A DNA stretch of 64,000 bases from Leptospira perolatii (GCF_002811875.1 NZ_NPDZ01000002.1:124001-188000), one strand, 5' to 3'. Shown: positions 48,966 to 59,853, counted from the stretch's first letter. Notes: generated by a model from the letters alone, not told the origin. Numbers and translations: made by a program.

Positions 48966-50540
48966 TTATAAAGTTCTATCGTAGTCAGTAAGTTCCCGTT
49001 TCCATACCTGGGTTCCACAGTAGTGATCTCCCTCTGGGCAGTACGGTTTTACGTCACCTTGCAATCGAATCCAGCAAGGAGCTTTGATCCATTTCGCGAT
49101 TTCGGGATGAACCTTGGATAGATCCAAGAGTTCGTTGATCGATGCTTGAAAGATTTCTTCTTGTGCGTTGTAGCAAGTTCTGGCTCTCCATTTGTGGTGC
49201 AGATTCAGTAGATCTCCACCCTCGTAAAAACGAATCGGAAAAGCATTTGGAAGTAGATAGGTCGCGTACTCCGATTTTCCTCCGGCTTCTAAAAACGCAT
49301 TGAGTTTTTTGAATATTCCATCCATTTTTGTTCTGTAGGTCTCTTCCAGCTGAGCATACTTGGAGACCACTTTCGGGACGATGTAATCCGGCATCCCTGC
49401 ATACTGCGAAAGTAACACCGGTCTGGATCCGGGAACCATTCTATGTCTTTGGTCTTGGCTATCTGCTGTATGAGAGATTCTCTTTTTGAAAGAATAATGC
49501 ACATTGAACATGGCTCTCGAGATCGGACTCAAGGTCGTTTCGTTCAGAGTGGAGGTAAGATGTTTGTTTTTGCTTGGATCGAGAACCAATCGGATCGCAT
49601 CCTCTTCCTTTAGGCTTTGTTTACTAATTCCTAATATAGCCCGGACAGAGGAGGCCAAAATCTCAGGAGCATTTGCGGAATAGGAAACTAATTTTGAATA
49701 GCGTCCATCCAAATCCTCGTCAAATTCTCTCACAAAGGTCTTCGCGGATTCCGGTTGATATTCTTCGGATGCATTTCCATAAAATTCCGTAAAGAAGCGG
49801 TATTCTGCTGTGTCTTCCAACGGAATCGGGTCGTCCATTTCGTTCACGTAAAGTGGATCGGATTCTTTCACTTTTTCTATCATCAAATCGATGACTTTTT
49901 TTTGTTCTTCGGGAACGTTAAACGAATTCATCAATCTGTGATATCGATGCAGAGTAAGTCCGTTGACGGAATGGTACAAATAAGTGTAGGTCCCGAGTGG
50001 AAGCAGATATCTCGCTACTTCCAAACATTTTTTCTTAATAGGTGCCTGCCACTTTTCCGGATAGCTCGCCCTAGCTTTGTAGACTAAGAAATATTCGTCT
50101 TGTATAAAGTGGTGTAGGAGCTCCACGAATTCAAAGTAGGCATTGGATGCGTAGTCGATGGCTTCTAAGTAGAGTTCCTTCAATCTTCCGCTCAAGCTTG
50201 CGGGAACGTAGTAATTTTCCTTTTTTACTTCAACGTATCTTTGGCTGACCTGTTCCGAATTATAATAAGGATGAGAATGCAAGAAAGACCAAACGAACTG
50301 CCTAGAAACTTTATCTAAAGTGAATATAAAATGAGGATGTTGTCTGGTGGTAAGATGTCCGGCTTTTTTTGTGGACTTCGCTACTTTGTCTCTGATCTCT
50401 AGAGACTTCTCGGAACTCACCATATCGGAGGGGAGTAAGATTCCCTTGGAGGAATAGCAGGTCCTTGCGGATGCAATGGATAGATTGAATGGATCCTTAG
50501 TGGAATCCAGAAGTTGCACGATTGGGTCTTGGTTTTCCAT
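48966..50540 (-). CDS. Two-domain ThyX-like (FAD-dependent thymidylate synthase) protein
   Basis: A 524-residue protein of two ThyX-like halves. Half 1 (about 5-220) has SEQVSQRY (95-102) and [28 protein letters not shown] but no RHR. Half 2 (about 280-500) has QRHR (364-367), [29 protein letters not shown] and NAQEEI, but no SxNExSxRY block. A usual ThyX is about 220-250 residues and uses one RHRxxSxNExSxRY signature; here it is split between halves. It may make dTMP or be a diverged flavoprotein. No thyA is in the window. Confidence 0.8.
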   Translation of the reverse strand: MENQDPIVQLLDSTKDPFNLSIASARTCYSSKGILLPSDMVSSEKSLEIRDKVAKSTKKAGHLTTRQHPHFIFTLDKVSRQFVWSFLHSHPYYNSEQVSQRYVEVKKENYYVPASLSGRLKELYLEAIDYASNAYFEFVELLHHFIQDEYFLVYKARASYPEKWQAPIKKKCLEVARYLLPLGTYTYLYHSVNGLTLHRYHRLMNSFNVPEEQKKVIDLMIEKVKESDPLYVNEMDDPIPLEDTAEYRFFTEFYGNASEEYQPESAKTFVREFDEDLDGRYSKLVSYSANAPEILASSVRAILGISKQSLKEEDAIRLVLDPSKNKHLTSTLNETTLSPISRAMFNVHYSFKKRISHTADSQDQRHRMVPGSRPVLLSQYAGMPDYIVPKVVSKYAQLEETYRTKMDGIFKKLNAFLEAGGKSEYATYLLPNAFPIRFYEGGDLLNLHHKWRARTCYNAQEEIFQASINELLDLSKVHPEIAKWIKAPCWIRLQGDVKPYCPEGDHYCGTQVWKRELTDYDRTL

Positions 50541-50755
50541 AAACTAAAATTTCTTGGTTAGGCTGCACAGACTGAAGTGAATGCCTCTCGTGAAAACTTT
50601 TTTTCTGACATAATAGAAAGTTATGTCTCTTATCAAGGGATTTTGTGAAGGCGCGAAGTTCCGACATGATTCTCCGTTTGTCCAATAGAACTCTGCCAAA
50701 TTGGCGCATGAATTTAGTACTACCATCAGCTCTAAGGAAACCAAGCTTCCTTCGA

Positions 50756-53700
50756 TTACTTTTTTCGAGTGGAGGAACTCTTTTTCCTAGAGGCTTTTTT
50801 GCCGTCCTTAGAAGGTGTAACCCCTGGTTGGTCTTCCTTCCATTCTTCCGAATTCCAATCGCTGGTCCAAGGAGCTTCTTCCTCTTCAAAAAGGGGGTCA
50901 AAGCTTCGAGCGTCATGCAGCTCTGCCTCCAACTGTTTTTTCTTCTCTATCTTACGCTTCTCCCTTTCTTCGTAGATGTTCAGAAGATATTCCATAATGA
51001 TTGGGAGTAGGCCACGAGATAGAATGGTAGCGATTACTACTCCAAAGATTACCACTGTCGCGAGGGGCCTTTGCACTTCCGCTCCGGCTTGTGTAGAGAG
51101 CGCCATCGGAAGGAAGCCGATCGCTGCAATCAACTCGGTGGTCATAACCGGACGGAGAGAATGAATTCCAGCTGTGATGACCGCCTTCGAAATCGAAAGT
51201 CCTTTTAGTAATTCTTCTTTTAATGTAGAAGCATAAACGACGCCGTTTAATACTGAGATGCCGCTCACCGCGATAAATCCAACTCCCGCAGGAATGCTCA
51301 ATGGAAGTCCCCTCAGGAATAATCCAATAATTCCTCCGGAGACGGCTAACGGAACCACTACGAACACTCCGATCGCGTAATATATATTTCCGAAGGCGGC
51401 GATTAACATGAAGAAGATGATTCCTAATGCAATCGGTACGACGATTAACAGACGATTCTTTGCTCTGGTAAAGTTTTCGAACTGTCCGCCCCAATCCGTT
51501 CTGTAGCCGTCAGGCAGAGAAGTTTCTAACTCTGCTGTGACTTTTTGCGCTTCGGTTACAAAGCCTACTAGGTCCCTGCCTCGAACGTTCATCTCTACCA
51601 TGATTCTTCTTTTTAATCCTTCACGATAGATCGCTGCCGGGCCTTCCACTAATTCTATACTTGCGACCTGTCCTAGTGGAATCGTAGCCCCGCTAGAAGT
51701 CATCACAGGTATGTTTTCTACCTGTTCCAGATCGGACACATCCAATTGCAATCGAACTACCAAATCGAATCGTTTGAATCCTTCGAATACTTTACCAGCA
51801 TTCCTTCCGATACGGAGAGACTCTACTGTGGTAAGAATTTCTCCGGCTTCTACTCCGTAGCGAGACATCTTTTGTCTGTCCGCTTTGATTTCTACCAATG
51901 GTAAGCCTAAGACTCTTTGCACCCTTAGGTCCGCTGCACCTGGAACAGATTTTACTTTTTCCGCAAATTTAGAGGCCGTATCTTTTAGAGTCTGTAAGTC
52001 ATCCCCGTAAATTTTGATCACCACGTCCGCCTTGGATCCGGAAAGCAATGCGTTCACTCTGTTTTCGATCGGTTGACCTAAAGCGATTGTGGTGGCTGGA
52101 ACAGATTTCAAGATTTCGGATTTCATCGTGTCCATGAGTTCTTCTCTGGAGTCGGCGCTTTCCCATTCGCTGATCGGCTTTAGCTTTACCATCTGCTCGC
52201 CTTCTTCGGTTCCGATGGGCTCTGCTGCAGACTCTCCTCGACCCATTTTGCTGACTACGCTTACTACTTCTGGGAATTTTTTGAGAGTGTTTTCTATTTC
52301 GATGTTCGTATCTCTAGAGTAATTAATCGATGCAGAGGGAAGTCGCTTAATATCGATCGCAAATTCTCCTTCGTCGATTCTAGGTAAGAATTCCGAACCC
52401 ATCGTAGAGCCCAAAAGAAGGGAGACTATGAACAAACCTACTCCGGAGCGAACCAGAAACATTTTGTTCCTCATTGCTAAGATTAAAAGAGTCTTATACT
52501 TCTCCGTGATGATATCCCAGTATTTGCTATGGTGAAACACCGGATTTCTAAATAGTATGGTTGCTGCTGCCGGAAAAGTTGTGAGTGAAAATAACAGGGA
52601 CATTCCGAGCGCGAGAGCAACAGTCATTGCCATTGGCTGGAACATTTTACCTTCTACACCTTCGAGGGTCATGAGAGGAAGATAAACCAACAGAATAATG
52701 CCGACAGAAAACGTGGCCGCCCTCGCGACTCGAATACAAGCTTCGGTGACGATTTCCTCCGAAGCTAGGGCTCTAGATTCCTGGGTATTTTGTAATTCGT
52801 AGAATGATTTTCTTAAAATGAATCCGTGCAGAATGGATTCCAACATTACGATGGTTCCATCGACTAGTAACCCGAAGTCTAAAGCTCCCAGGGACATTAA
52901 ATTTCCTACGATCCCGAACATTCGCATAAAGATCGTAGCTGCTAACATCGGTATCGGAATTGCGAGACTGACTAGCAATGCGCCTTTTACGGTTCCTAGG
53001 GCTAAGATCAATACTACCACTACGAGCAACGCAGCTTCCGCCAAGTTGATAAAGATCGTACGAAGTGTCCTTCCGATGAATTCCGATCGATCGTAGAATG
53101 TGACCAAGCTCATCCCTTCCGGAAGCTTTTCTCTTTCGAGCTCTATCTTCTCTTTGACTCTCTTTACTACTTGTAGAGAGTTCTGACCCATCAACATCAT
53201 TGTTGTGGCCCCGACAACTTCTCCTTTGCCGTCCTTTGTAATCAGACCGAATCTAAGTGCTGGTCCTGTTTCTACCTTTGCGATTTGTCCTAGGAGCAGC
53301 GGAACTCCGTCTTTTTCTGTTTTGACGGCCACGTTCCTGATTTCTTCTATCGTCTTGAATTGGCTTTCTCCTCGGATTACGATTTGTTCCGAACCTTTTG
53401 CGATATAGCCACCACCTGTGTTTTGGTTGGCAGTCTCCAGGCTCAGACAAAGTTCAGATAACGTAATATTGTGAACTGCTAATCTTTGTGGATCGATTTT
53501 GATCTGGTACTGTTTGGCTTCTCCGCCTATGATGTTTACGTCGATCACTCCTTCGACTGATTTGATTTCCCTCGCGAGTTCCCATTCCATATAGGTTCTG
53601 AGTTCCTCGGGAGTGTGTCTGTCCGAAGTTAAAAAGAATTCGTAGATATCGCCCAAGCCAGTGGCGATCGGAGATAATTCCGGAGATCCGTAGCCCTTCG

Positions 53701-54064
53701 GAATCGCTTTTTCTGCGGTTCTGAGTCTTTCGTTGATGAGCTGTCTCGCAAAGTATATGTCGGTTCCATCTTTAAAAATTACGGTGACGCTACTGACTCC
53801 GGTTCTGGAAATCGAACGTATTTCTGTAACGTGAGGAACTCCGGTGATTTCCATTTCGATCGGAAATGTGATGAATTGTTCTACCTCTATCGGAGAAAGT
53901 CCGGGTGACTGGGTGACGATGGATACTTGCACATTCGTGACGTCCGGAATTGCGTCAATGGATAGTCGAATCGTATTGTATAGCCCAACGATTGTGATCG
54001 CTCCGGTCAGAACTAAAACCAGAACCCTATTTTTTATGGAAAATCGTATGAGTTTATCAATCAT
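50756..54064 (-). CDS. Heavy-metal efflux RND transporter (CzcA/CusA family)
   Basis: A 1102-residue inner-membrane proton-driven pump. The N terminus has [15 protein letters not shown], characteristic of the HME subfamily, and [17 protein letters not shown] in TM4. Two porter domains and 12 membrane segments fit the family. After the last membrane segment there is a 60-residue tail, first acidic (about 1042-1066), then Lys/Ser-rich. The adaptor (CzcB) and outer-membrane channel (CzcC) genes are not next to it. A SAM methyltransferase gene lies 66 bases upstream. Confidence 0.93.
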   Translation of the reverse strand: MIDKLIRFSIKNRVLVLVLTGAITIVGLYNTIRLSIDAIPDVTNVQVSIVTQSPGLSPIEVEQFITFPIEMEITGVPHVTEIRSISRTGVSSVTVIFKDGTDIYFARQLINERLRTAEKAIPKGYGSPELSPIATGLGDIYEFFLTSDRHTPEELRTYMEWELAREIKSVEGVIDVNIIGGEAKQYQIKIDPQRLAVHNITLSELCLSLETANQNTGGGYIAKGSEQIVIRGESQFKTIEEIRNVAVKTEKDGVPLLLGQIAKVETGPALRFGLITKDGKGEVVGATTMMLMGQNSLQVVKRVKEKIELEREKLPEGMSLVTFYDRSEFIGRTLRTIFINLAEAALLVVVVLILALGTVKGALLVSLAIPIPMLAATIFMRMFGIVGNLMSLGALDFGLLVDGTIVMLESILHGFILRKSFYELQNTQESRALASEEIVTEACIRVARAATFSVGIILLVYLPLMTLEGVEGKMFQPMAMTVALALGMSLLFSLTTFPAAATILFRNPVFHHSKYWDIITEKYKTLLILAMRNKMFLVRSGVGLFIVSLLLGSTMGSEFLPRIDEGEFAIDIKRLPSASINYSRDTNIEIENTLKKFPEVVSVVSKMGRGESAAEPIGTEEGEQMVKLKPISEWESADSREELMDTMKSEILKSVPATTIALGQPIENRVNALLSGSKADVVIKIYGDDLQTLKDTASKFAEKVKSVPGAADLRVQRVLGLPLVEIKADRQKMSRYGVEAGEILTTVESLRIGRNAGKVFEGFKRFDLVVRLQLDVSDLEQVENIPVMTSSGATIPLGQVASIELVEGPAAIYREGLKRRIMVEMNVRGRDLVGFVTEAQKVTAELETSLPDGYRTDWGGQFENFTRAKNRLLIVVPIALGIIFFMLIAAFGNIYYAIGVFVVVPLAVSGGIIGLFLRGLPLSIPAGVGFIAVSGISVLNGVVYASTLKEELLKGLSISKAVITAGIHSLRPVMTTELIAAIGFLPMALSTQAGAEVQRPLATVVIFGVVIATILSRGLLPIIMEYLLNIYEEREKRKIEKKKQLEAELHDARSFDPLFEEEEAPWTSDWNSEEWKEDQPGVTPSKDGKKASRKKSSSTRKK

Positions 54065-54130
54065 TTGTACAACGGATCAACGGGATACGAACAGAATCCT
54101 TTTTTTAAGGAAGCTGTCTATAGGTTTTTG

Positions 54131-54868
54131 TTAAACGATCTGACCCTTTTCAAAACACAGGATTTGCATTCCGTTCCTTTCTTTTTGGTGGAGTAATGCG
54201 AATCCTCTTTTGCTGATGGATTCTATCATTCTATCCAAGGGCAGAACGATCTTGTGGTAGGTGCTCATCTGATAATTCCAAGAGCCTCCGTTCCATTCGT
54301 GAAATATGTCCGTGACCTCCACAATTCCAGTGGCGAATGTAAGTAAGCAGCTGAATATTTTTTCTCTTTCGGAGCGAACTACAAAGCCTATTTTGTCTCC
54401 ATCTTTTCCAGAGCTCAGATCTCGGTAGCCCAGTACCAGTTTTGCTCCATCCATCAGAAAGGAAGCCCAAGTAGAAAGCAGATCTCCCACTTCCATCTGA
54501 GACTCTAAATGCGTGAGAGTATCTCCCATGCAAATCAGTAACTCTGGGCTTTCTCCCGTGTACAAGGTCGGATCCCGAATATCCGCCACTTTGGTTTGGA
54601 TCTGATCCGTCTTGCTTCTGCTTTTGAGTTCGTTTAATAAATTTTCGCTGAAATCTATTGCTAAAACCTTGAAACCTAGTTTTGCAAGAGGTAAGCTTTG
54701 CACTCCGTTTCCGGATCCCAGGTCCCAAGCATATCCGTTCTTTTGCGGAGAAAAACCCCAGCTTTCAAATAACTCCAATTCTTCCTTTTCCTTTTCTGGA
54801 AGATCGCCTAACATCCAAGCGTACTTTTCTGATAGAAAATTCTCGTAATGTTGTTTTGGCGAGATCAT
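54131..54868 (-). CDS. Class I SAM-dependent methyltransferase
   Basis: A 245-residue protein with the Rossmann-type SAM pocket YAWDLGSGNGVQSLPLAKLGFKVLAIDFS (about 45-75) and LLICMGDTLTHL (motif for post-SAM strand 4). The acceptor cannot be read from sequence. It lies 23 bases after the cyclase gene and 66 before the RND pump, all on the minus strand. Confidence 0.88.
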   Translation of the reverse strand: MISPKQHYENFLSEKYAWMLGDLPEKEKEELELFESWGFSPQKNGYAWDLGSGNGVQSLPLAKLGFKVLAIDFSENLLNELKSRSKTDQIQTKVADIRDPTLYTGESPELLICMGDTLTHLESQMEVGDLLSTWASFLMDGAKLVLGYRDLSSGKDGDKIGFVVRSEREKIFSCLLTFATGIVEVTDIFHEWNGGSWNYQMSTYHKIVLPLDRMIESISKRGFALLHQKERNGMQILCFEKGQIV

Positions 54869-54891
54869 GGAGGTACCTTCTTATTTTGAAT

Positions 54892-56190
54892 CTATTCCAC
54901 TTTGTAGATTCTCACCGACTCCTCTCTGCCTTTGACATTCACCGGTGGAAGTTCATGTGCAGACAAGAAATCCTTGGAGTCGTTATACACGGATTCGGTG
55001 ACCAGTAATACCGTGCCGAATTCCTTGTTGAGTTGTTCTACTCTAGAGGCAAGGTTGACAGTATCTCCGATTATCGTATATTCTTTTCTTTCTGTAGAAC
55101 CTACGTTACCTGTCATTGCTTCTCCTGCGTGTAAACCGATTCCAATTTTGGTTTCTGGAATTTTCTTGGAATGATTGAGATCCTCTATTTTGCGTAAGAT
55201 TTCTAGGGAAGCGTTCACTGCATTCTGGACATCCTTACCGGAATCAGAAAGAGGTGCCCCGAAAACTGCCATGAAACCGTCTCCTAAAAACTTATTGATG
55301 ATCCCGTTATTTCGATTCACGATCTCGATTAAATCTTGGAAAAGAGTGTTCAAGTAATCGATTACTTCTGTAGGACTTCTTTTCTCCGAAAATTGTGTAA
55401 AGTTCCGAATATCTAAGAACATTACGCAAACATGTTTGTTTTCGGCAAGCATTCCACTCTTTTGGTTCATGAGTCTGTCTACGACTGCGGGGGAAACGTA
55501 TTGTCCAAACATTCCGACTACTTCGTTTCGTTCCTCCACAAGGTGAACTGATTCCTTAATACTGTTTCTAAGTCGGTGTCCCACTAACCCAGCAATTACT
55601 CCCGTCAGAATGTATGTGGTCGTCCTCATTACCAAGGGCAAATAAGAATAAAGGAACAGAAAGTTCGAATCAGGAGTAGACCTGGCGATCGAGTAGAGAC
55701 CCAGCGCAAAAAATTCCGCCCCGGCAATGAATCCAGTAAACAAGGAGAGTCCGAATTCCATTCGAAGTACCGAAAGGAGAATGAATATAAAAAAGAGATT
55801 TGGGAGAGGAGAATGGATCGATAGAATCGGATTTGTGTACTTATGAACAAAAACTAATATTACAAGCCCGGGGAGAGAAGTTTCTATCAGTGCATTTGCG
55901 AATCTGGCAAACAGAGGCAAAGGCTTTTTTCTTTTTTTGAGATAGCCCTGCACTTTAAGAACGATTCCTTCGTAAGCGATCCCGAACCCTAAGACAGAGA
56001 TCAAAAGTAGAAACGGAAAATCGAAGCCTATGCCAGCTTTGAATCTCTCTTCAAAGAAGAGATAGAGTATCACCCAGTTCAGGAACCCTAAGGTAAATAC
56101 TGCAAATAAAATCTTGGACCTCAATCCTTCGCTCTTGAGTATTTCTGCTTCTATATTTTGTTGAAACGTTGCCTCTCTGTTTGTGACCAT
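54892..56190 (-). CDS. Membrane-bound class III adenylate cyclase
   Basis: A 432-residue protein. Six membrane segments occupy about 26-205, a short coiled linker follows, and the catalytic domain begins near 250. D260 and D304 bind the metals, K300 (NKFLGDG) and D376 (IIGDTVNLASRVE) read adenine, and N379/R383 stabilise the transition state, so it should make cAMP. It probably senses a membrane signal. It is 38 bases downstream of the GT-C gene. Confidence 0.92.
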   Translation of the reverse strand: MVTNREATFQQNIEAEILKSEGLRSKILFAVFTLGFLNWVILYLFFEERFKAGIGFDFPFLLLISVLGFGIAYEGIVLKVQGYLKKRKKPLPLFARFANALIETSLPGLVILVFVHKYTNPILSIHSPLPNLFFIFILLSVLRMEFGLSLFTGFIAGAEFFALGLYSIARSTPDSNFLFLYSYLPLVMRTTTYILTGVIAGLVGHRLRNSIKESVHLVEERNEVVGMFGQYVSPAVVDRLMNQKSGMLAENKHVCVMFLDIRNFTQFSEKRSPTEVIDYLNTLFQDLIEIVNRNNGIINKFLGDGFMAVFGAPLSDSGKDVQNAVNASLEILRKIEDLNHSKKIPETKIGIGLHAGEAMTGNVGSTERKEYTIIGDTVNLASRVEQLNKEFGTVLLVTESVYNDSKDFLSAHELPPVNVKGREESVRIYKVE

Positions 56191-56228
56191 TGTGCCTTCT
56201 ACTTATGAACAATGTAGTGATTAGGAAA

Positions 56229-57695
56229 CTAAACAGAAGGTTCGTCAAAGATTTTCTGGATTTTTTGATTTTTCCTTTTTACATCCCAAAAAAATGCGAT
56301 AGCTACCAAACCAAATTCTAGCAGCATTATGATATAACTGTCCTTATACGGCACATTTCCGTACGTGCTATACGAAAGTATCCAAACGCTCGCAGCAACG
56401 ATCGGCCAGAAAAATCCGGTAAAAACAGAAATCGCGAGTAAAGGAAGCAGATACCAGGAATGGATCGTAGTCGAAAAGCAGTAGTAAATTCCGAGGCATA
56501 GGATCCAAAACTTTGCCGTTCTAGGAATGATTTCTTGACCGTTTTCGGTTTCTAGCCTTGCTTCCTTCCAGGAGGAAATCAGGATGAACACACCGGATAA
56601 AATCGCTAAGTGGATTCCTGCCTGATAGAAATTCAGTCCGAATTGCTGTAGGATCCATTTCCAAAGATAATACATGAGTCCGTGGAATTCGAAGAGGCGA
56701 AAATACACTCCGATTCCACTCTTCCATTGTGCTTTCAGCAACTCTAGGAAGTTAGAAAAAAAGGAATCCGAGGAGATCCAAAAAAAGAACAAGAAACTGC
56801 AGACGAATACAAAGGTCGCGGAGATCAAGGGTACGAGTACAACTTTCCTAGAGATTTGCTCTTTGCTGATTCCAGTAATCTTTCGGAAAAATAAGAAGGG
56901 AAGAAACAAGAGAGGAACTAGTTTTGTAAGAATCGCAGCAAGAAAACTGAGGCTCGCTAAGAATATTTTTTTTCGGCGATAGGATTCTAAGGAGAAGATT
57001 AGAAAAAAAACCAGGATAGGTTCCGCGTGCCCGTTTCCGATTCCTTCCCAAAGTACCAAAGGATGTAACCAATAGAGTAAAAACAGTTTCGGTTTTGCAA
57101 TTGAGCGTGAATTGGCGAAGAGATAAAGTACGCCCAACTCGAATAGAAATAGAATGGTTTTCCAAAGGATAATACCAACGGAAACACTCTGGAACTTTAA
57201 CATTCCGATAGAGGAAACTGCAAAAAGAATCTGAAGAATCGGAGGATACACAGAGTGAAAGCCTTTCGAATTCATCTTTTGTAATAATTCATTTTTGATT
57301 TGAGGGGAAAGTTCGGAAATCAGAGAGGGTTCCAAGTTTTCAGGTGCAGAAGAGAAGGGAGAGATTCCTTCGTAAAAGAGGGTTCCGTCCCAGAGGAATC
57401 GGTAAACGTCTTCTGAAAGAAAAACCGGATAAAAAATCAGAACTGCTCTGATTACAATTCCAAAGAGAATTCCCAGTCTTTCCGAGCCTCCTGATTTTAG
57501 AGAAACAAGGTAAATGGAAAATCCGGACAGGCTAAGTCCGAAGGCTAAAAATAGAACTAAGGTATTCGACCTTTCCGAATACAGCGGAAAGATTAAAAGT
57601 GGTAATGCCCAAAGTAATAGAGAAAATACTGGAGAAATTTTGGCTAGAATCCTTTTCGTCGCCTTTTGCAAAGATATAATAAAATCTTGAACCAT
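56229..57695 (-). CDS. GT-C fold glycosyltransferase-like membrane protein
   Basis: A 488-residue polytopic membrane protein with about 11-12 hydrophobic segments. FLSEDVYRFLWDGTLFYEGISPFSSAPENL is the first-loop ED/YRYLWDG motif of polyprenyl-phosphate-sugar-dependent mannosyltransferases (PIG-M, ALG and DUF2029-like). It probably moves a lipid-linked sugar to a periplasmic acceptor. HSWYLLPLLAISVF fits the family C-terminal part. First gene of the minus-strand series. Confidence 0.75.
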   Translation of the reverse strand: MVQDFIISLQKATKRILAKISPVFSLLLWALPLLIFPLYSERSNTLVLFLAFGLSLSGFSIYLVSLKSGGSERLGILFGIVIRAVLIFYPVFLSEDVYRFLWDGTLFYEGISPFSSAPENLEPSLISELSPQIKNELLQKMNSKGFHSVYPPILQILFAVSSIGMLKFQSVSVGIILWKTILFLFELGVLYLFANSRSIAKPKLFLLYWLHPLVLWEGIGNGHAEPILVFFLIFSLESYRRKKIFLASLSFLAAILTKLVPLLFLPFLFFRKITGISKEQISRKVVLVPLISATFVFVCSFLFFFWISSDSFFSNFLELLKAQWKSGIGVYFRLFEFHGLMYYLWKWILQQFGLNFYQAGIHLAILSGVFILISSWKEARLETENGQEIIPRTAKFWILCLGIYYCFSTTIHSWYLLPLLAISVFTGFFWPIVAASVWILSYSTYGNVPYKDSYIIMLLEFGLVAIAFFWDVKRKNQKIQKIFDEPSV

Positions 57696-57753
57696 TTCAG
57701 AACAAACCGATTGAGTATTTTTTAGTATATTGTAAAATCCAGTCTAAATTAGA

Positions 57754-57781
57754 GAAAGCTCCGAGCTTTCCCCCGGAGGGG
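57754..57781 (+). promoter_or_regulatory. Inverted repeats covering the ribosome-binding site of the DUF4395 gene
   Basis: GAAAGCTC-C-GAGCTTTC (57754-57770) is followed directly by CCCC-GGA-GGGG (57771-57781). The GGAGGGG that precedes the ATG at 57787 is thus the 3' arm of a hairpin, which may limit translation. Confidence 0.4.
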
Positions 57782-57786
57782 TTCAG

Positions 57787-58296
57787 ATGATTCGAATCGG
57801 AAAATACCCGGACGCGGTAAATGAATACGGAGCAAGAATCGTAGCCGGTCTGGTCGCTGTTCTTACCCTTTTAACTCTCTGGACCGAGTCAGTTTGGCTT
57901 TCGGGCGGGTTGGCGTACGGATTTTTAGCGCGAGTGTTGTACGGTCCGAAATTTTCCCCGTTTGGCTTATTTGCCTCCCATGTTATCATTCCATTTATCG
58001 GGGTAAAAAGCAGAACCGTAGCAGGTCCGCCGAAAAGATTCGCCCAGTTTGTAGGATTGATCTTCAGTCTAGCAGGATTCATATTCTTGTTTTTAGGACA
58101 AATTCTTCCCTTTCAAATCCTACTTTCCGTTCTACTTTTGTTTTCTGTTTTAGAGAGTACAATTGGATTTTGCGCGGGATGCTATGTGTTTGCTTTATTG
58201 ATGGGATGGGGTTTGGTTCCTCAGGAAGTATGCGATCGATGCCATAAACTTTCCTTTCCTCCGAAGCCGAACGGAGTTACCATAAACAAACACTGA
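57787..58296 (+). CDS. DUF4395 membrane protein
   Basis: This 169-residue protein has four hydrophobic segments (about 20-40, 48-72, 90-112, 117-140). FCAGCYVFALLMGWGLVPQEVCDRC near the end gives conserved Cys residues. DUF4395 proteins often sit beside thioredoxin-like or redox genes; no function is established. Here the AhpD-like and ArsS-type genes follow, suggesting a redox or arsenic setting. Confidence 0.8.
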   Translation: MIRIGKYPDAVNEYGARIVAGLVAVLTLLTLWTESVWLSGGLAYGFLARVLYGPKFSPFGLFASHVIIPFIGVKSRTVAGPPKRFAQFVGLIFSLAGFIFLFLGQILPFQILLSVLLLFSVLESTIGFCAGCYVFALLMGWGLVPQEVCDRCHKLSFPPKPNGVTINKH

Positions 58297-58380
58297 GCAT
58301 TTAATACTTTTCTAAATTCCTAGGAAGATTTACAAAGAAAGAAGTCCTCTTTCTGCCCGATCGTATTCTGAGCAATTTTC

Positions 58381-58767
58381 ATGAGCGCGAGCCTGACTGA
58401 GGAAAATGCCTCGGAGATAGAATCTATGGGAGACCATTCTAGTTATTACCATCCGGAAGATCTCAAAAAGTTCGGAAATATCAGCGAGTTTCAGCCAGAT
58501 CTAGCCAAGAAATTTTTCGACTATTATGGTGCCGTTTTTGCAGAAGGAGCTCTTACCGCGAGGGAGAAGTGTTTGATCGCGCTCGCAGTTGCTCATACGG
58601 TTCAGTGCCCCTATTGCATAGACGCGTATTCTACGGAAAGCCTAGAAAAAGGCGCTACAGAAGAACAGATGATGGAAGCAGTACATGTCGCCGCGGCGAT
58701 TCGAGGCGGTTCTAGTTTGGTCCACGGAGTCCAAATGATGAATAAAGTAAAAGAACTTGGAATGTAA
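58381..58767 (+). CDS. AhpD-like protein associated with arsenosugar biosynthesis
   Basis: A 128-residue carboxymuconolactone decarboxylase/AhpD-fold protein. It has the redox pair CPYC (C76, C79) in TVQCPYCIDAYS and the helical signature ALAVAHTV. This type usually accompanies ArsS and may handle thiol oxidation. The start ATG is the first in frame; no strong ribosome-binding site is visible. Confidence 0.88.
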   Translation: MSASLTEENASEIESMGDHSSYYHPEDLKKFGNISEFQPDLAKKFFDYYGAVFAEGALTAREKCLIALAVAHTVQCPYCIDAYSTESLEKGATEEQMMEAVHVAAAIRGGSSLVHGVQMMNKVKELGM

Positions 58768-58791
58768 ATCGAACTATTTTAGAATTTTCTT

Positions 58792-59841
58792 ATGAAATCA
58801 TTATTGAATAGAGGAAGTATACTTTCGGATGCAAAGGAACAAATTCATATTCTTTCCGACCTGAGCTCCAAAAAAGGATTCCCTTTGTTTCAGGATATTA
58901 TTAGGAAAAACGGCGGAGAGGAACTTTTAAGAATTCCGAATGGGGTCGAAATTCTGCAAGTCAATCTAGGAAAGCAATGCAATCAGACATGCAAACATTG
59001 CCACGTAGACGCAGGTCCAGATCGAAAAGAGGTTATGGATCAAAAAACAATGGAGGATTGCCTCATTGCATTAGGTGATTCGAATATAAAAATTTTGGAT
59101 ATTACGGGAGGAGCTCCCGAAATGAATCCAAATTTTCGCTGGTTTGTAGAGAGGGCAGGGGCGCTGGGCAAAAAAATCATGGTGAGGTGTAACCTTACCA
59201 TTCTGCTCGCTGGAGAAAAATATAAGGATTTGCCAGAATTTTTTGCGAAGAATCGGGTAGAGGTCGTTTCTAGTCTTCCTTTTTTTCAAAAGCGCAGGAC
59301 CGATGCGCAACGAGGAGAGGGGGTATTTGATAAATCGACTGTTGCATTAAAGAAATTGAATGCAGTCGGTTATGGACAATCTGGCTCAGGTTTGATTCTG
59401 AATCTGGTTTATAATCCGGGAGGAGCTTTTTTGCCGGGGGAACAATCTTCTCTAGAAAGCCAGTTTAAGAAAGAACTATTCTCTGCTCATGGGATCACGT
59501 TTAACTCTCTATTCACTATTACGAATATGCCGATTAGTAGGTTTTTGGAATACTTACTAGAAAGCGGGAATTTGGAAGAATATATGGAAAGACTCGTATC
59601 TTCCTTTAATCTCGGGGCAGTAAAAGGACTCATGTGTAGAAATACTTTGAGCGTAGGCTGGGACGGCGCACTCTATGACTGTGATTTCAACCAAATGCTG
59701 GATTTGCAAATAGAAGGAGCTCCTTCCAGAATCGAAGAATTTACCCCAGACTCATTCAAATCAAAGAGTATTCGGTTGGGTCAGCACTGTTTCGGCTGCA
59801 CAGCGGGCAGTGGGTCCTCCTGCGGAGGGGCTCTGGCCTAA
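58792..59841 (+). CDS. arsS: ArsS-type radical SAM protein (arsenosugar biosynthesis)
   Basis: A 349-residue radical SAM enzyme: CNQTCKHC (C63, C67, C70) binds the [4Fe-4S] cluster, and LDITGGAPEMNPNFRWFVE is typical of this group. The C-terminal half has HGITFNSLFTITNMPISRFLEYL, GLMCRNTLSVGWDGALYDCDFNQML and a Cys-rich end (HCFGCTAGSGSSCGG), matching ArsS. The family is proposed to form the C-As bond of arsenosugars after ArsM methylation; no ArsM gene is seen nearby. Confidence 0.88.
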   Translation: MKSLLNRGSILSDAKEQIHILSDLSSKKGFPLFQDIIRKNGGEELLRIPNGVEILQVNLGKQCNQTCKHCHVDAGPDRKEVMDQKTMEDCLIALGDSNIKILDITGGAPEMNPNFRWFVERAGALGKKIMVRCNLTILLAGEKYKDLPEFFAKNRVEVVSSLPFFQKRRTDAQRGEGVFDKSTVALKKLNAVGYGQSGSGLILNLVYNPGGAFLPGEQSSLESQFKKELFSAHGITFNSLFTITNMPISRFLEYLLESGNLEEYMERLVSSFNLGAVKGLMCRNTLSVGWDGALYDCDFNQMLDLQIEGAPSRIEEFTPDSFKSKSIRLGQHCFGCTAGSGSSCGGALA

Positions 59842-59853
59842 ACGGAGAGCTAA

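Noticed and set aside
50497..50916. 139-codon minus-strand frame between the ThyX-like and RND genes
   Set aside because: It overlaps both flanking genes in another frame, and has no start signal or domain.
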